DNA of 26,265 nucleotides, from the NCBI GenBank assembly GCA_902782655.1, contig CACZNY010000076.1:1-26265 (forward strand), in the 5' to 3' direction. Below, in pieces: positions 6,973 through 15,554 of this stretch. Positions within the stretch are counted from its first letter, which is position 1. Every line of letters begins with the position of its first letter. The stretch is from an uncultured Lachnospiraceae bacterium. Lineage in GTDB: Bacteria; Bacillota; Clostridia; Lachnospirales; Lachnospiraceae. The notes beneath the pieces are model-generated. The model did not search any database. It was given only the letters and a program-made list of their open reading frames with translations, and was not told the origin of the DNA. The position numbers were made by a program, and so were the translations under genes.

Positions 6973-7989
6973 TCACTCAAAACCGTTCGGATGCCCTTTC
7001 TGCCAGTTCCACGAATCGCGGCACATTTCCTCAATCCCGTTTTCCGCTTCCCATCCAAGCTCCCTCTTAGCTTTTTCCGGACTCGCATAGCATTCTGCGA
7101 TATCACCTGCCCGTCTCGGCTTTATGCTGTAAGGAATCTTTATATCATTGACCTTTTCAAAGGATTTCACTATCTCAAGAACCGAATATCCGTGTCCGGT
7201 ACCCAGATTGCAGATAAAGCATCCCGGAGCCGTTCTCAGCTTATCAATGGCTTTAACATGCGCCTTTGCCAGATCTACGACATGGATATAGTCTCTCACG
7301 CCTGTTCCGTCAGGAGTATCGTAATCATCACCGAAAACGCCCAGCTCCGGCAGTTTGCCTACAGCTACCTGAGTAATAAAGGGCATAAGGTTATTCGGCC
7401 TCCCGTTCGGATTCTCCCCAATATTTCCTGACGGGTGTGCTCCTATCGGATTAAAATACCTGAGTATCACCATATTCCACTCCGGATCTGCTTTTTGCAT
7501 ATCTATAAGGATCTGCTCCAGCATCCATTTGGTCCAGCCGTAAGGATTGGTACATGTCCCCTTAGGGCAGTCTTCCGTTATCGGCACACTCTCCGGATCG
7601 CCATATACCGTAGCGGAAGAAGAGAAAACAAAATTCTTGGCCCCGTGCTTTCTCATAACGTCCAGCAGGGTAAGCGTTCCCCCGATGTTATTATTATAAT
7701 ACTCCCAGGGCTTCTCGACAGACTCTCCCACTGCCTTTAGCGAAGCGAAATTAATACACTCTTTGATATCAGGATTTTCGGAAAAGATCTTCTCCAGATC
7801 TTCTCTGCTGTTGATATCCGCCTCGTAAAATCTGATCTTTTTTCCTGTTAATTCCTCCACTGCCCTGATAGCTTTAGGTGAGGAATTAGAGAAGTTATCC
7901 ATTACGACAACCTCATATCCTCCGTTCAAAAGCTCCACCAGTGTATGCGTTCCTATGTAACCGGCTCCTCCTGTTATTAAAATTGACAT
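6973..7989 (-). CDS. galE: UDP-glucose 4-epimerase
   Basis: A 338-residue extended short-chain dehydrogenase that interconverts UDP-glucose and UDP-galactose in the cytoplasm (Leloir pathway, surface polysaccharide precursors). The NAD-binding glycine motif GGAGYIG is at residues 7-13, followed by Asp31 for the NAD ribose. The catalytic Ser is in SSSATVYG (residues 123-130), and Tyr150 with Lys154 form the YxxxK pair in PYGWTK. Length is typical for GalE. AGGAGAAGGAAG precedes the ATG. It lies 90 bases downstream of manA on the same strand and may be co-transcribed; no intrinsic terminator is evident in the gap. Confidence 0.96.
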   Translation of the reverse strand: MSILITGGAGYIGTHTLVELLNGGYEVVVMDNFSNSSPKAIRAVEELTGKKIRFYEADINSREDLEKIFSENPDIKECINFASLKAVGESVEKPWEYYNNNIGGTLTLLDVMRKHGAKNFVFSSSATVYGDPESVPITEDCPKGTCTNPYGWTKWMLEQILIDMQKADPEWNMVILRYFNPIGAHPSGNIGENPNGRPNNLMPFITQVAVGKLPELGVFGDDYDTPDGTGVRDYIHVVDLAKAHVKAIDKLRTAPGCFICNLGTGHGYSVLEIVKSFEKVNDIKIPYSIKPRRAGDIAECYASPEKAKRELGWEAENGIEEMCRDSWNWQKGHPNGFE

Positions 7990-8079
7990 CTTCCTTCTCC
8001 TTTCTTGATCTATGTTACAGTTCAGGATCTGTGGTTTTTTGGTCCGATATGAAGCAGATAGCCCATAAGGGTACGGAAC

Positions 8080-9048
8080 TCAGCATCTTACCTTAAGCAG
8101 GACACATTCTCCTATTATATGGCATCTTCCCATTCCGGCGGGCAGAAATATACAGGCTCCCTTATCGAATCTTACAGGCTTATTGCTTTCGTCCGTCTCA
8201 AGTCCGCCGTTCCCGTCCGTACACAGAAGCACCTGAAACGATGTATCAAATACCGAAAATGAAAAACCCTTTGTGACCTGTATCCGCTCTACCTCAAAAT
8301 ATTCGCACCTGCAAAGGATTTCCCTTGCGCATCCGAAATAATATCTCACCATCCTCTGTGGCTGGCGTATTATATTCACCGGCTTCATATTAAGCACGTC
8401 CGCAGCCTTCTCAATATGCAAAGGCCGCTTCTGTCCATTCTTATCGGTCCGGTTATAGTCATAAAGCCTGTAGGTAAGGTTGGAGCTCTCCTGTACCTCT
8501 ACCAGGACTATCCCTTTGCCTATGGCATGGACAGTTCCGGGGTAAACAAAGAACATATCCCCCTTGTGCACAGGCATATGATGCAGCATTTTTTCAAGAC
8601 TTCCGTCCTCGATGGCAGACCTGAGCCTCTGTCTGTCCATAGGGTGCTCAAAACCGTAGATAAGCTCTGCTCCCTCCTCCGCATCCAGGACATACCAGAA
8701 CTCAGTCTTACCGTTATCTCCCTCATGCTCCCTTGCGTAAGCATCATCCGGATGCACCTGTATCGAAAGATCCCTCGCCGCGTCTATGAACTTGATAAGG
8801 ATCGGCAGGCTGTCGCTTTTTGTTCCAAGATACCGAGGATTTCTGTCCAATACCTCTTTAAGGGTGAGGCCGTCAAACTCTCCGCCAGATATCAGGCTCA
8901 TACCGTCAGGGTGCACGGAGCACTCCCAGGTCTCTGCTAAGGGTATAATATCAAGGCTTTTATTATATTCTTTTTTCAGCCGCTCTCCGCCCCAGATATA
9001 TCCCTTGCCCGCAGGCAGGAGGCGCAGAGGTTTTAGTCCCTCATTCAT
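8080..9048 (-). CDS. manA: Mannose-6-phosphate isomerase, class I
   Basis: A 322-residue zinc enzyme that converts fructose-6-phosphate and mannose-6-phosphate. The metal ligands of the cupin-type isomerase are visible: Gln97 and His99 in SIQVHPDD, Glu116 in KTEFWYV, and His174 in YPGTVHAIGKG. The active-site arginine region YRLYDYNR is at residues 193-200. Length matches the short Firmicutes form. Its ATG overlaps the TGA of the upstream guanylyltransferase gene by four bases, indicating translational coupling and a joint role in GDP-mannose supply. Confidence 0.95.
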   Translation of the reverse strand: MNEGLKPLRLLPAGKGYIWGGERLKKEYNKSLDIIPLAETWECSVHPDGMSLISGGEFDGLTLKEVLDRNPRYLGTKSDSLPILIKFIDAARDLSIQVHPDDAYAREHEGDNGKTEFWYVLDAEEGAELIYGFEHPMDRQRLRSAIEDGSLEKMLHHMPVHKGDMFFVYPGTVHAIGKGIVLVEVQESSNLTYRLYDYNRTDKNGQKRPLHIEKAADVLNMKPVNIIRQPQRMVRYYFGCAREILCRCEYFEVERIQVTKGFSFSVFDTSFQVLLCTDGNGGLETDESNKPVRFDKGACIFLPAGMGRCHIIGECVLLKVRC

Positions 9049-10361
9049 AAGGAAAGCTCATACTTTTTCTTATCTGAAACCGAAATGTTTTCTCCCAGCT
9101 GGGCTTCAAGCAGTATCAGCTCTGTCTCCGCGATCACAGTATGCTTACAGCCCGCTGCCATGGTCACTACATCTCCGGGATTTATGACCTGTTCCATGCC
9201 GTCTATGATCGTTTTTCCCCTGCCGGAAAGCACTGTCCAAACCTCATCCCTGAATTCATGCGAATGGTATGACATGCGGTTCCCGGGATTCAGTATCACC
9301 TTTACATTAAGATATCCCTCTCCTGCATCTATTACAGAATAAGACCCCCAGGATTTTTCGGCAAATCTGACATCTGTTGATATTTTCTCCACATAAGGCT
9401 TCATATAGCTTGACTGCTCCTTATCTGCTATGAGAATGCCATCGCCGGATGCAGCGACCACCATATTCTTAGCCCCCATCACAAGTATCGGGATATCCAG
9501 TTCATTTACCACATTTGTTCCCGTGGTAGTCTCGTCAGTCAAAGCCTTCCCTTTGATATCTTCAGCCATGACCTCTGCCATCATATTCCATGTTCCGACG
9601 TCCTTCCATTCTCCCGAATAACGGAGAACCTGTATGGAGTCTTCCTTTTCTACCACAGCATAATCAAAGGATATCTTCTGACATTCGGTATATCTGTTAT
9701 ACAGATCTCTGTAATCCGTAAAATCCAAAAGAGAATGTGCTTTCTCTATCATGTAGGAAAGCTTGAATGCAAACACCCCTCCATTCCACAGGGCTCCGTC
9801 CTGTATATATTTCTTTGCCGTCTCCACGTCGGGCTTTTCCTTAAACTCAGATACATCGGAAAGCTCTCCCTTATTCTTCGGTATGATATAGCCGTACTTT
9901 TCGGAGGGATAGGTCGGCTCCACCCCCATAAGGGTAATGTTTTTTTCTCCTTTTGCCGCTATCCTGCCCATTTCAGCTACGGTCTCATAGTACGAATTAT
10001 CCACATAAGGGTCTACGGGACATACTGCCACAGGCTCATCCAGATCCACCCCCAGCTCGTCATGCAGATATGCCGCTGCAAGAGCTATTGCCGGAAAAGT
10101 ATCCCTTCTTGTAGGCTCAACACAGACAGATACCTGCTCTCCGAGCTGATTATGAATCGCTGAAACCTGTGTCTTGCTCGTGGCAATAGTGATATTCGCA
10201 TCCTTATCCACGGTCCTTATCTGCCGGTATACCCTCTGTACCATGGATTCATAGTCACCCTCATCATTCTTAAACAGCTTAATGAACTGCTTGGATCTTA
10301 TATCATTTGACAGGGGCCACATCCTTTTTCCCGATCCCCCGGACAAAAGCACTATATTCAT
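9045..10361 (-). CDS. manC: Mannose-1-phosphate guanylyltransferase
   Basis: A 438-residue enzyme that makes GDP-mannose from mannose-1-phosphate and GTP. The nucleotidyltransferase signature is at residues 6-23 (LSGGSGKRMWPLSNDIRSKQ), and a sugar-phosphate loop appears as EFKEKPD. The C-terminal part (about 340-430) is a cupin domain (YHSHEFRDEVWTVLSG, then INPGDVV and GCKHTV), which in other family members carries isomerase-like activity. AGAGGAGGG precedes the ATG. First gene of a manC-manA pair. No phosphomannomutase, needed between the two reactions, is encoded nearby. Confidence 0.92.
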   Translation of the reverse strand: MNIVLLSGGSGKRMWPLSNDIRSKQFIKLFKNDEGDYESMVQRVYRQIRTVDKDANITIATSKTQVSAIHNQLGEQVSVCVEPTRRDTFPAIALAAAYLHDELGVDLDEPVAVCPVDPYVDNSYYETVAEMGRIAAKGEKNITLMGVEPTYPSEKYGYIIPKNKGELSDVSEFKEKPDVETAKKYIQDGALWNGGVFAFKLSYMIEKAHSLLDFTDYRDLYNRYTECQKISFDYAVVEKEDSIQVLRYSGEWKDVGTWNMMAEVMAEDIKGKALTDETTTGTNVVNELDIPILVMGAKNMVVAASGDGILIADKEQSSYMKPYVEKISTDVRFAEKSWGSYSVIDAGEGYLNVKVILNPGNRMSYHSHEFRDEVWTVLSGRGKTIIDGMEQVINPGDVVTMAAGCKHTVIAETELILLEAQLGENISVSDKKKYELSL

Positions 10362-10475
10362 AAAAAACCCTCCTCTGATAACAACAGTTTAATATCTGAC
10401 TCAAACCATACACAACTGATACTGCAGCGAGAAGCTGAGCTTGTCACAATACTTATCAACCGGTATCATGCTCCA

Positions 10476-11234
10476 TTATCTTACATAAAAGCATTTTTCA
10501 TCATCAAGCCTTAAAGCAGCGAGCCTGGCATTCTCATATTCCTCTCCGAACTCGGGATAATCCAGTATCTTGGCTCCGCAGTCAATAGCTATGATCTTTT
10601 CCCCGAAAAATATCGAATTAGGCCCGCTTACTGTCCCTCCGGATCTGTTGTAATAAAAATATGACGTAGGGGTGTGGCCTATTATCAGTCCGTCATATTT
10701 CTTCCTGCCATGATAGTTTTTGAACGGATCCTCATTATGCTTCGCCCTGTGCCATACAGCCTCATTTTTTGTATATATGCGGCCGAGCTTCCCCCTGTTG
10801 CCGAAGTAGGGATATGCATGAGCTGCCATATACAGTTTTTCGCCCATCTGTATGTCAACAGAAAACGGTAGAGAGCGAAGCCACTCATAAACAGCTCTTT
10901 TATTATTTTCGGACAGCCTGGCATAATCATCCCAGGTCTTATAACCCTTATTTACTTCATACCAGACAATATCGGGAACCCCCATGCCCCTGTCCGCCTC
11001 TATCGCCTGCAGAAACATGAGATCATGATTACCGATGAGGCAATGCACATTCGGACTCCCGGAGAGATCCATGACATAACCTATTGTCTCAATGGACTTT
11101 TTCCCCCAGTCGCCGTAATCTCCAAGAAGATACAGCTCGTCTTCTTTCGAAGAAGCATCAAACCCTATGTTTGAAAGCAATAATATAAACTCTTCTATCG
11201 CCCCATGGATATCGCTGATAAGGTATGTGCTCAT
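10476..11234 (-). CDS. PPP-type metallophosphatase (calcineurin-like)
   Basis: A 252-residue cytoplasmic metallophosphoesterase. The metal-binding motifs are Asp8-x-His10 in SDIHG, GDYGDWG at residues 38-44, and GNHD at 68-71, with GHTP further on. This is the layout of PPP phosphatases such as PrpA, PrpE and ApaH-like enzymes. In the usual GDxxDRG motif the arginine, which binds substrate phosphate in characterised members, is replaced by Trp43. The substrate may therefore differ (protein phosphate, dinucleoside polyphosphate or a small metabolite). Its ATG overlaps the stop of nth by four bases, so the two are translated together. Confidence 0.85.
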   Translation of the reverse strand: MSTYLISDIHGAIEEFILLLSNIGFDASSKEDELYLLGDYGDWGKKSIETIGYVMDLSGSPNVHCLIGNHDLMFLQAIEADRGMGVPDIVWYEVNKGYKTWDDYARLSENNKRAVYEWLRSLPFSVDIQMGEKLYMAAHAYPYFGNRGKLGRIYTKNEAVWHRAKHNEDPFKNYHGRKKYDGLIIGHTPTSYFYYNRSGGTVSGPNSIFFGEKIIAIDCGAKILDYPEFGEEYENARLAALRLDDEKCFYVR

Positions 11235-11863
11235 TTATCCACCCCGGTCTTAGGGCATATATCAGACATGAAGCAGTCTTTACAGCCGGCCTTCCTTGCA
11301 TGGCAGATACTGCGGCCAAGCTCAATCAGATCCTGGTTTACAAGACACCATCTGTCCTTTGGCAGTTTTTTCATAAGATCGGCTTCTATTTTTTCAGGCT
11401 CGGTTTCCTTCGTCCAGCCAAGTCTGAAAGACACTCTTTTCACATGGGTATCGACAACTATGGAAGGAATTCTGAAAATATGCGTCCTTATGACATTTGC
11501 CGTTTTTCTCCCCACTCCCGGAAGCCCGGTCAGTTTTTCGATTTCGGAAGGGACCTCTTCACCGTATTCTGAGACAAGTATCCCGGCCGCATCCTTTATA
11601 TGGCGGGCTTTGGTCTTGAAAAACCCGCAGGAATGTATATCCTGCCCGAGCTCTTCAATATCGGCATCGGCAAATGAGGCTAGCGAGGGATACTTTACAA
11701 AAAGCTCCTTAGTGACCTCATTTACCCTCTTATCAGTACACTGTGCCGATAGTATGGTAGCTATCAAAAGCTCATAGGGCTTTTCGTACTCCAAAAAGAT
11801 CCTTATGTCTTTACCGTACTCTTCATCCAGACGTTCAAACTGCTGTCCTATTTTTTTGTTCAT
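11231..11863 (-). CDS. nth: Endonuclease III (base-excision repair)
   Basis: A 210-residue DNA glycosylase/AP lyase that removes oxidised pyrimidines. The helix-hairpin-helix LPGVGRKTANV carries the catalytic Lys120, and catalytic Asp138 is in VVDTHVKR. The C-terminal 4Fe-4S cluster ligands are Cys187, Cys194, Cys197 and Cys203, with the classical 6-2-5 spacing. Length is standard. Only 35 bases separate its start from the divergent membrane-protein gene, and no strong ribosome binding site is seen, so its promoter must lie very close to or inside that neighbour. Confidence 0.96.
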   Translation of the reverse strand: MNKKIGQQFERLDEEYGKDIRIFLEYEKPYELLIATILSAQCTDKRVNEVTKELFVKYPSLASFADADIEELGQDIHSCGFFKTKARHIKDAAGILVSEYGEEVPSEIEKLTGLPGVGRKTANVIRTHIFRIPSIVVDTHVKRVSFRLGWTKETEPEKIEADLMKKLPKDRWCLVNQDLIELGRSICHARKAGCKDCFMSDICPKTGVDK

Positions 11864-11871
11864 GGTATAAT
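11863..11871 (+). promoter_or_regulatory. Extended -10 promoter of the GT-C-like gene
   Basis: TGGTATAAT combines the TG of an extended -10 with a perfect TATAAT (11866-11871). A start about seven bases downstream would leave a leader of about 20 bases, containing AAAGG ahead of the ATG at 11899. The -35 region is poor, as is usual for extended -10 promoters. Confidence 0.5.
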
Positions 11872-11898
11872 CATATCATAAAAACCGTAAAGGCATTA

Positions 11899-13410
11899 AT
11901 GTTTATGAAGGATTATTGTACAAAACATATTATACCTCTGGCCATCGCGGGAATATGGACTGCCGCATCCTTATTCTATGACCGGCTGATATTTACTGCA
12001 GCTCCCCTGTCTATGGCTCATAATTATATCCCCTGCAAGATACTTATGTTTCTTGCCATCTTTTTTGTCTCGGCCTTCGTAAAAAAGGCTGTTTCGGACA
12101 AAAGCTCCATGGAGCGTCAGGTGATGCAGCACGCATTGATATATTTCATCCCCCTGATCCTGGTCCTGATATATAAAATACCTGAAGGCTTTCTTTCAAA
12201 TGACGAATCGCTGATCTTTTCCGAAGCCCTGAAGCTCTCGGATTATACCTGGTTTTACTACATCACCACCTGGTATTATATCATATCCATAATGATATTC
12301 CCTTTCTGGGCGGGTCCCATCATCGTTAAAGTAATGCTGCAGTGTTTCTGCGCCGGATACTCTGTCGCGAGACTGAAGCGCTATCTTGGCGGAGCAAAAA
12401 GGGCTTACCTTATGTATGCAGTCTTTTTCCTGCCTTCCATCCTTGCTTACACTACATCTGCCCACAGGATACCGGTATATATCTTCGTTTATGTACTTTT
12501 CATGTACACGATCTATATGGATAAGCTTGAAAACAAAGCCTTCTCCTGGAGCCGTATCATCCCGCTCCTTTTTCTTATGGCCATCCTTACCCAGTGGCGC
12601 ACCGAAGGGATCTATTTATGTGTGTTCGGACTGATAATGATACTCATCTGCTACCCCTCATTATACAATGATAAAGAGAAAAGTGTCCGTAAAATAACCG
12701 CTCTGCTTCTTGCATCTTTTCTCATCCAGTATATAGTCGCGATTCCGCAATACGGCATCATGCCCTCAAGGCTCAGTGATAAAGCGGCTAACCGTATGCT
12801 CCCATTTTACGCGTACACAGTGACCAATCTGTACCGCAACGGACTTGATCTGTCGGATGAGGGAAATTCCTCCTCCTGGGAAAAGGTTGACCGTTACCTT
12901 GATGTGGAAAAAATTGCTGCGATCAACGATTTTCTGGGAGACACCAATTATGAGGATTCCCTGATACTGTATTACGAGGGCTACGATGGAAGACGTTATG
13001 ATGCTTCCGATGAGGATTATCTTGTATTCGTCGAGGGTGTACAGGAGCTTATGAGAAACAATCCGGAGGTTCTGATCAAGACCAAATGGGGTTCCTTTGA
13101 TTATGCGGCGACCGTCTACGACCCTGTTATGGGGCAGGGTCCTGCCGCCTTCGCCGTTAGCCTAGTAAAGACTGCTGCCTACAACCTCTATATACCGATG
13201 ATCCTGCTCATCCTACTGTTTATCTGGAGCCTGTTGAAAATAAAAGAGAGAGCCTTTTTTGTCATGCTCTCTCTCTGTCTTTTTGCCCATTTCACCATAG
13301 TCTTCATCCTGGCTCCGGCATCATATTTCAAGTACTATTTTCCCGTGTATTTCACGACGTACTATTTTGTGCTTCTGCTCATGATCTGCCGCCAAAGGAA
13401 ATCCGGCTGA
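11899..13410 (+). CDS. Large multi-pass membrane protein, GT-C glycosyltransferase-like
   Basis: A 503-residue membrane protein with about ten or more hydrophobic segments. After the third segment, the first large outside loop has an acidic pair, Asp102-Glu103 (FLSNDESLI), in the position where GT-C lipid-linked-sugar transferases place their catalytic acid. A hydrophilic stretch at about residues 313-425 would face outward, and the last hydrophobic region ends near YFKYYFPVYFTTYYF. These features suggest, but do not prove, a glycosyltransferase of the polyprenyl-phosphate-sugar class decorating a surface polymer. I recognise no named family. The start could also be the ATG at 11905. It is a single gene, divergent from nth, and ends 22 bases from convergent leuA. 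Confidence 0.75.
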   Translation: MFMKDYCTKHIIPLAIAGIWTAASLFYDRLIFTAAPLSMAHNYIPCKILMFLAIFFVSAFVKKAVSDKSSMERQVMQHALIYFIPLILVLIYKIPEGFLSNDESLIFSEALKLSDYTWFYYITTWYYIISIMIFPFWAGPIIVKVMLQCFCAGYSVARLKRYLGGAKRAYLMYAVFFLPSILAYTTSAHRIPVYIFVYVLFMYTIYMDKLENKAFSWSRIIPLLFLMAILTQWRTEGIYLCVFGLIMILICYPSLYNDKEKSVRKITALLLASFLIQYIVAIPQYGIMPSRLSDKAANRMLPFYAYTVTNLYRNGLDLSDEGNSSSWEKVDRYLDVEKIAAINDFLGDTNYEDSLILYYEGYDGRRYDASDEDYLVFVEGVQELMRNNPEVLIKTKWGSFDYAATVYDPVMGQGPAAFAVSLVKTAAYNLYIPMILLILLFIWSLLKIKERAFFVMLSLCLFAHFTIVFILAPASYFKYYFPVYFTTYYFVLLLMICRQRKSG

Positions 13411-13432
13411 CAGGATCTTCTTTACGGACGCC

Positions 13433-15139
13433 CTACTGACTCTGCCGGGAATGCTCCGCGTCAAACCGGTCTCCGAAAAGACGGTTGACCGCCGAAAAGA
13501 TAGCCCTGACGGATGCCCTGGTGATGTTTGATGATACGCCTGCGCCGTAAGTTATATTATTATCATCTACCGACAGCATATGGATATAAGCCGCTGCCTG
13601 CGCATTCGAACCTCCGGTAAGGGCATGCTCTTCATAGTCTACTATCTTGATATTAATGCCAAGCTCGGATGACAGACCTCTTTTTACCGCATCAATGGGA
13701 CCATTGCCTGTAGCCGTGAATTCCTTTGTAAGACCATGATCCGTATATTGTACCGTAACCTGAGTATCGTGCTCTGTCTCTGACTCCTCAGAAAGATCCA
13801 CAACCTGCAGCCTGCGGAAATGAATAGGTTCCTTTTTCTCCAGGTATGCAGTCCTGAAAGCTTCCATCACTTCCTTGGGAGCTACCTCACCCTGCTTTTC
13901 CGAAATATCCTGGATCACATTGGCAAATTCCTTGTGCATGCCCTTTGGAAGCTTGAATCCGAAATAGGAATCCATGATGAAAGCGACCCCTCCCTTTCCG
14001 GACTGCGAATTTATGCGGACGATAGGTTCATATTCTCTTCCTATATCCGCAGGATCTATGGGCAGATACGGCACCTCCCAGGTATCAGGATGCCTTTCCA
14101 TCATAGCCTTTATTCCCTTTGATATGGCATCCTGATGTGAGCCGGAAAAAGCCGTAAACACCAGCTTTCCCGCATAAGGATGTCTGGGGTCTATCTTCAT
14201 CTTGGTGCACTTTTCATACATATCGATGATCTCGTTTATGTTTTCTATATTGAGTTCCGGATCTATGCCCTGTGAAAACATATTGTAGGCAATATTAAGC
14301 AGATCTACATTACCGGTTCTTTCCCCGTTGCCAAAAAGAGTTCCCTCGACACGCTCCGCTCCTGCCAGCATGGCAAGCTCTGTAGCAGCCACACCTGTCC
14401 CCCTGTCATTATGAGGGTGAACCGACAGTATAACGGAATCCCTTCGGGCAAGATGTTCATTCTCCCACTCTATGATGTCCGCATAGACATTGGGCGTAGT
14501 CATCTCAACCGTAGCCGGGAGATTTATTATCACCTTGTTTTCAGGATCAGCGCCCCAGGCCTCCGTCACGGCATTGCACACCTCACATGCGTACTCCGGC
14601 TCCGTACCTGTAAAGCTCTCGGGAGAATACTCCAGTATTATCTTCCCCGGAAATTTCGCGGCTCTTTCTTTGACCATATTGGTGCCATCCACTGCCAGCT
14701 GCCTGATCTCTTCCCTGCTCATATGGAAGACTACATCTCTTTGGAGAGTGGATGTGGAATTATAGATATGGACTATTGCTCTGGGTATTCCCTGGATCGA
14801 TTCAAATGTCCTGTCGATAAGGTTTTCCCTGCATTGCGTCAAAACCTGTACCGTTACATCCTCGGGGATCAGCTTCTTATCCACGAGCTCTCTCAGGAAA
14901 TCAAATTCTATCTGGCTTGCTGCAGGAAAACCGATCTCGATCTCTTTGAATCCAAGCTCCACCAGCTTATTAAACATCTCTATCTTCTCCGAGACGAGCA
15001 TCGGCTCCACCAGCGCCTGGTTTCCATCCCTGAGATCGACCGATACCCATACCGGCGCCTTTTCTATCTGTTTATCAGGCCACTTCCTTTCAGGATAATC
15101 TAATACGGGATTTTTCTTGTACCTCTTATAATTCAGCAT
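13433..15139 (-). CDS. leuA: 2-isopropylmalate synthase (long LeuA form)
   Basis: A 568-residue enzyme that condenses acetyl-CoA with 2-oxoisovalerate, the first committed step of leucine synthesis. The TIM-barrel domain carries DLRDGNQ (Arg37, metal ligand Asp38) and the metal-binding HPHND (His241, His243), followed by GERTGN. The C-terminal part (about 430-560) is the LeuA regulatory domain, where leucine binds for feedback inhibition. The length and N-terminal extension match the LeuA type 2 group. GAGGAG lies nine bases before the ATG. A terminator hairpin is only 28 bases upstream. No other leucine genes are in the window. Confidence 0.95.
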   Translation of the reverse strand: MLNYKRYKKNPVLDYPERKWPDKQIEKAPVWVSVDLRDGNQALVEPMLVSEKIEMFNKLVELGFKEIEIGFPAASQIEFDFLRELVDKKLIPEDVTVQVLTQCRENLIDRTFESIQGIPRAIVHIYNSTSTLQRDVVFHMSREEIRQLAVDGTNMVKERAAKFPGKIILEYSPESFTGTEPEYACEVCNAVTEAWGADPENKVIINLPATVEMTTPNVYADIIEWENEHLARRDSVILSVHPHNDRGTGVAATELAMLAGAERVEGTLFGNGERTGNVDLLNIAYNMFSQGIDPELNIENINEIIDMYEKCTKMKIDPRHPYAGKLVFTAFSGSHQDAISKGIKAMMERHPDTWEVPYLPIDPADIGREYEPIVRINSQSGKGGVAFIMDSYFGFKLPKGMHKEFANVIQDISEKQGEVAPKEVMEAFRTAYLEKKEPIHFRRLQVVDLSEESETEHDTQVTVQYTDHGLTKEFTATGNGPIDAVKRGLSSELGINIKIVDYEEHALTGGSNAQAAAYIHMLSVDDNNITYGAGVSSNITRASVRAIFSAVNRLFGDRFDAEHSRQSQ

Positions 15140-15163
15140 TTTCTCATCTCCTCTATAAAATAC

Positions 15164-15194
15164 AAAAGTCTCTCTGATAATACTTCAGAGAGAC
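15164..15194 (-). terminator. Intrinsic terminator of the HPr gene
   Basis: A perfect 10-bp stem (GTCTCTCTGA and TCAGAGAGAC) with a 7-base loop is followed on the minus strand by TTTTGTATTTT. It lies 24 bases after the HPr stop and ends 24 bases before leuA starts. It should end most HPr transcripts; any read-through would enter leuA. Confidence 0.85.
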
Positions 15195-15205
15195 CTGTCT
15201 GCCAC
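15177..15205 (-). promoter_or_regulatory. Candidate leuA promoter nested in the HPr terminator
   Basis: On the minus strand, GTGGCA (15205-15200) and TATTAT (15182-15177) are 17 bases apart. The -10 occupies the loop of the terminator hairpin. Transcription starting about seven bases downstream would contain only the second arm of the stem, so the terminator could not form in that RNA, and the leader before leuA would be about 30 bases. Confidence 0.35.
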
Positions 15206-15218
15206 AGTCAGCTAAAGT

Positions 15219-15482
15219 CTACTCCCCAAGTCCTGCATCTATCACTCCTGTCAGCGCGTTCAAAGCCGCATCCTCATCCTCTCCTTCACAAAAGAGCTCT
15301 ATCTCGTCACCACACTTAACACAGGCACCAAGAACTGAAAGGACGCTCTTTGCATTTGCGGTATTCTCCCTGAATTTAAAAGTTATCAGCGATTTATACT
15401 GCATAGCCTCCTTGCACAAAATACCGGCCGGACGCAGATGAAGACCTGTGGGATTTTTTATTGTTATTTTCTGTGAAACCAT
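15219..15482 (-). CDS. ptsH: HPr phosphocarrier protein
   Basis: An 87-residue HPr-family protein. His15 in TGLHLRPAG is the residue phosphorylated by enzyme I in the sugar phosphotransferase system. Ser46 in NAKSVLSVLG is the regulatory site phosphorylated by HPr kinase in Firmicutes, where HPr-Ser-P is the co-repressor for CcpA. Both are present, so it should serve transport and carbon-catabolite control. It has its own strong promoter (15511-15539) and terminator. Enzyme I is not adjacent, unlike in many genomes. GGAG lies ten bases before the ATG. Confidence 0.93.
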   Translation of the reverse strand: MVSQKITIKNPTGLHLRPAGILCKEAMQYKSLITFKFRENTANAKSVLSVLGACVKCGDEIELFCEGEDEDAALNALTGVIDAGLGE

Positions 15483-15510
15483 ATCTTCTGCTCCAAAAAC
15501 TTCTAAAGAT

Positions 15511-15539
15511 AATATATCAAATTAAGCCTGATTATTCAA
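15511..15539 (-). promoter_or_regulatory. Promoter of the HPr gene
   Basis: On the minus strand, TTGAAT (15539-15534) and TATATT (15516-15511) have exactly 17 bases between them, close to the housekeeping consensus. The expected leader is about 22 bases and includes the GGAG ahead of the ATG at 15482. The promoter lies 15 bases from the edge of the repeat-like insert. Confidence 0.65.
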
Positions 15540-15554
15540 ATATAATTAATCGAT

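Noticed and set aside
11205..11777. Plus-strand 190-codon open frame antisense to nth
   Set aside because: It overlaps conserved nth completely, with no motif or ribosome binding site; a shadow frame.
14411..15103. Long plus-strand open frame (230 codons) across leuA
   Set aside because: It is antisense to a strongly conserved leuA with intact motifs; the peptide has no recognisable domain and no ribosome binding site.
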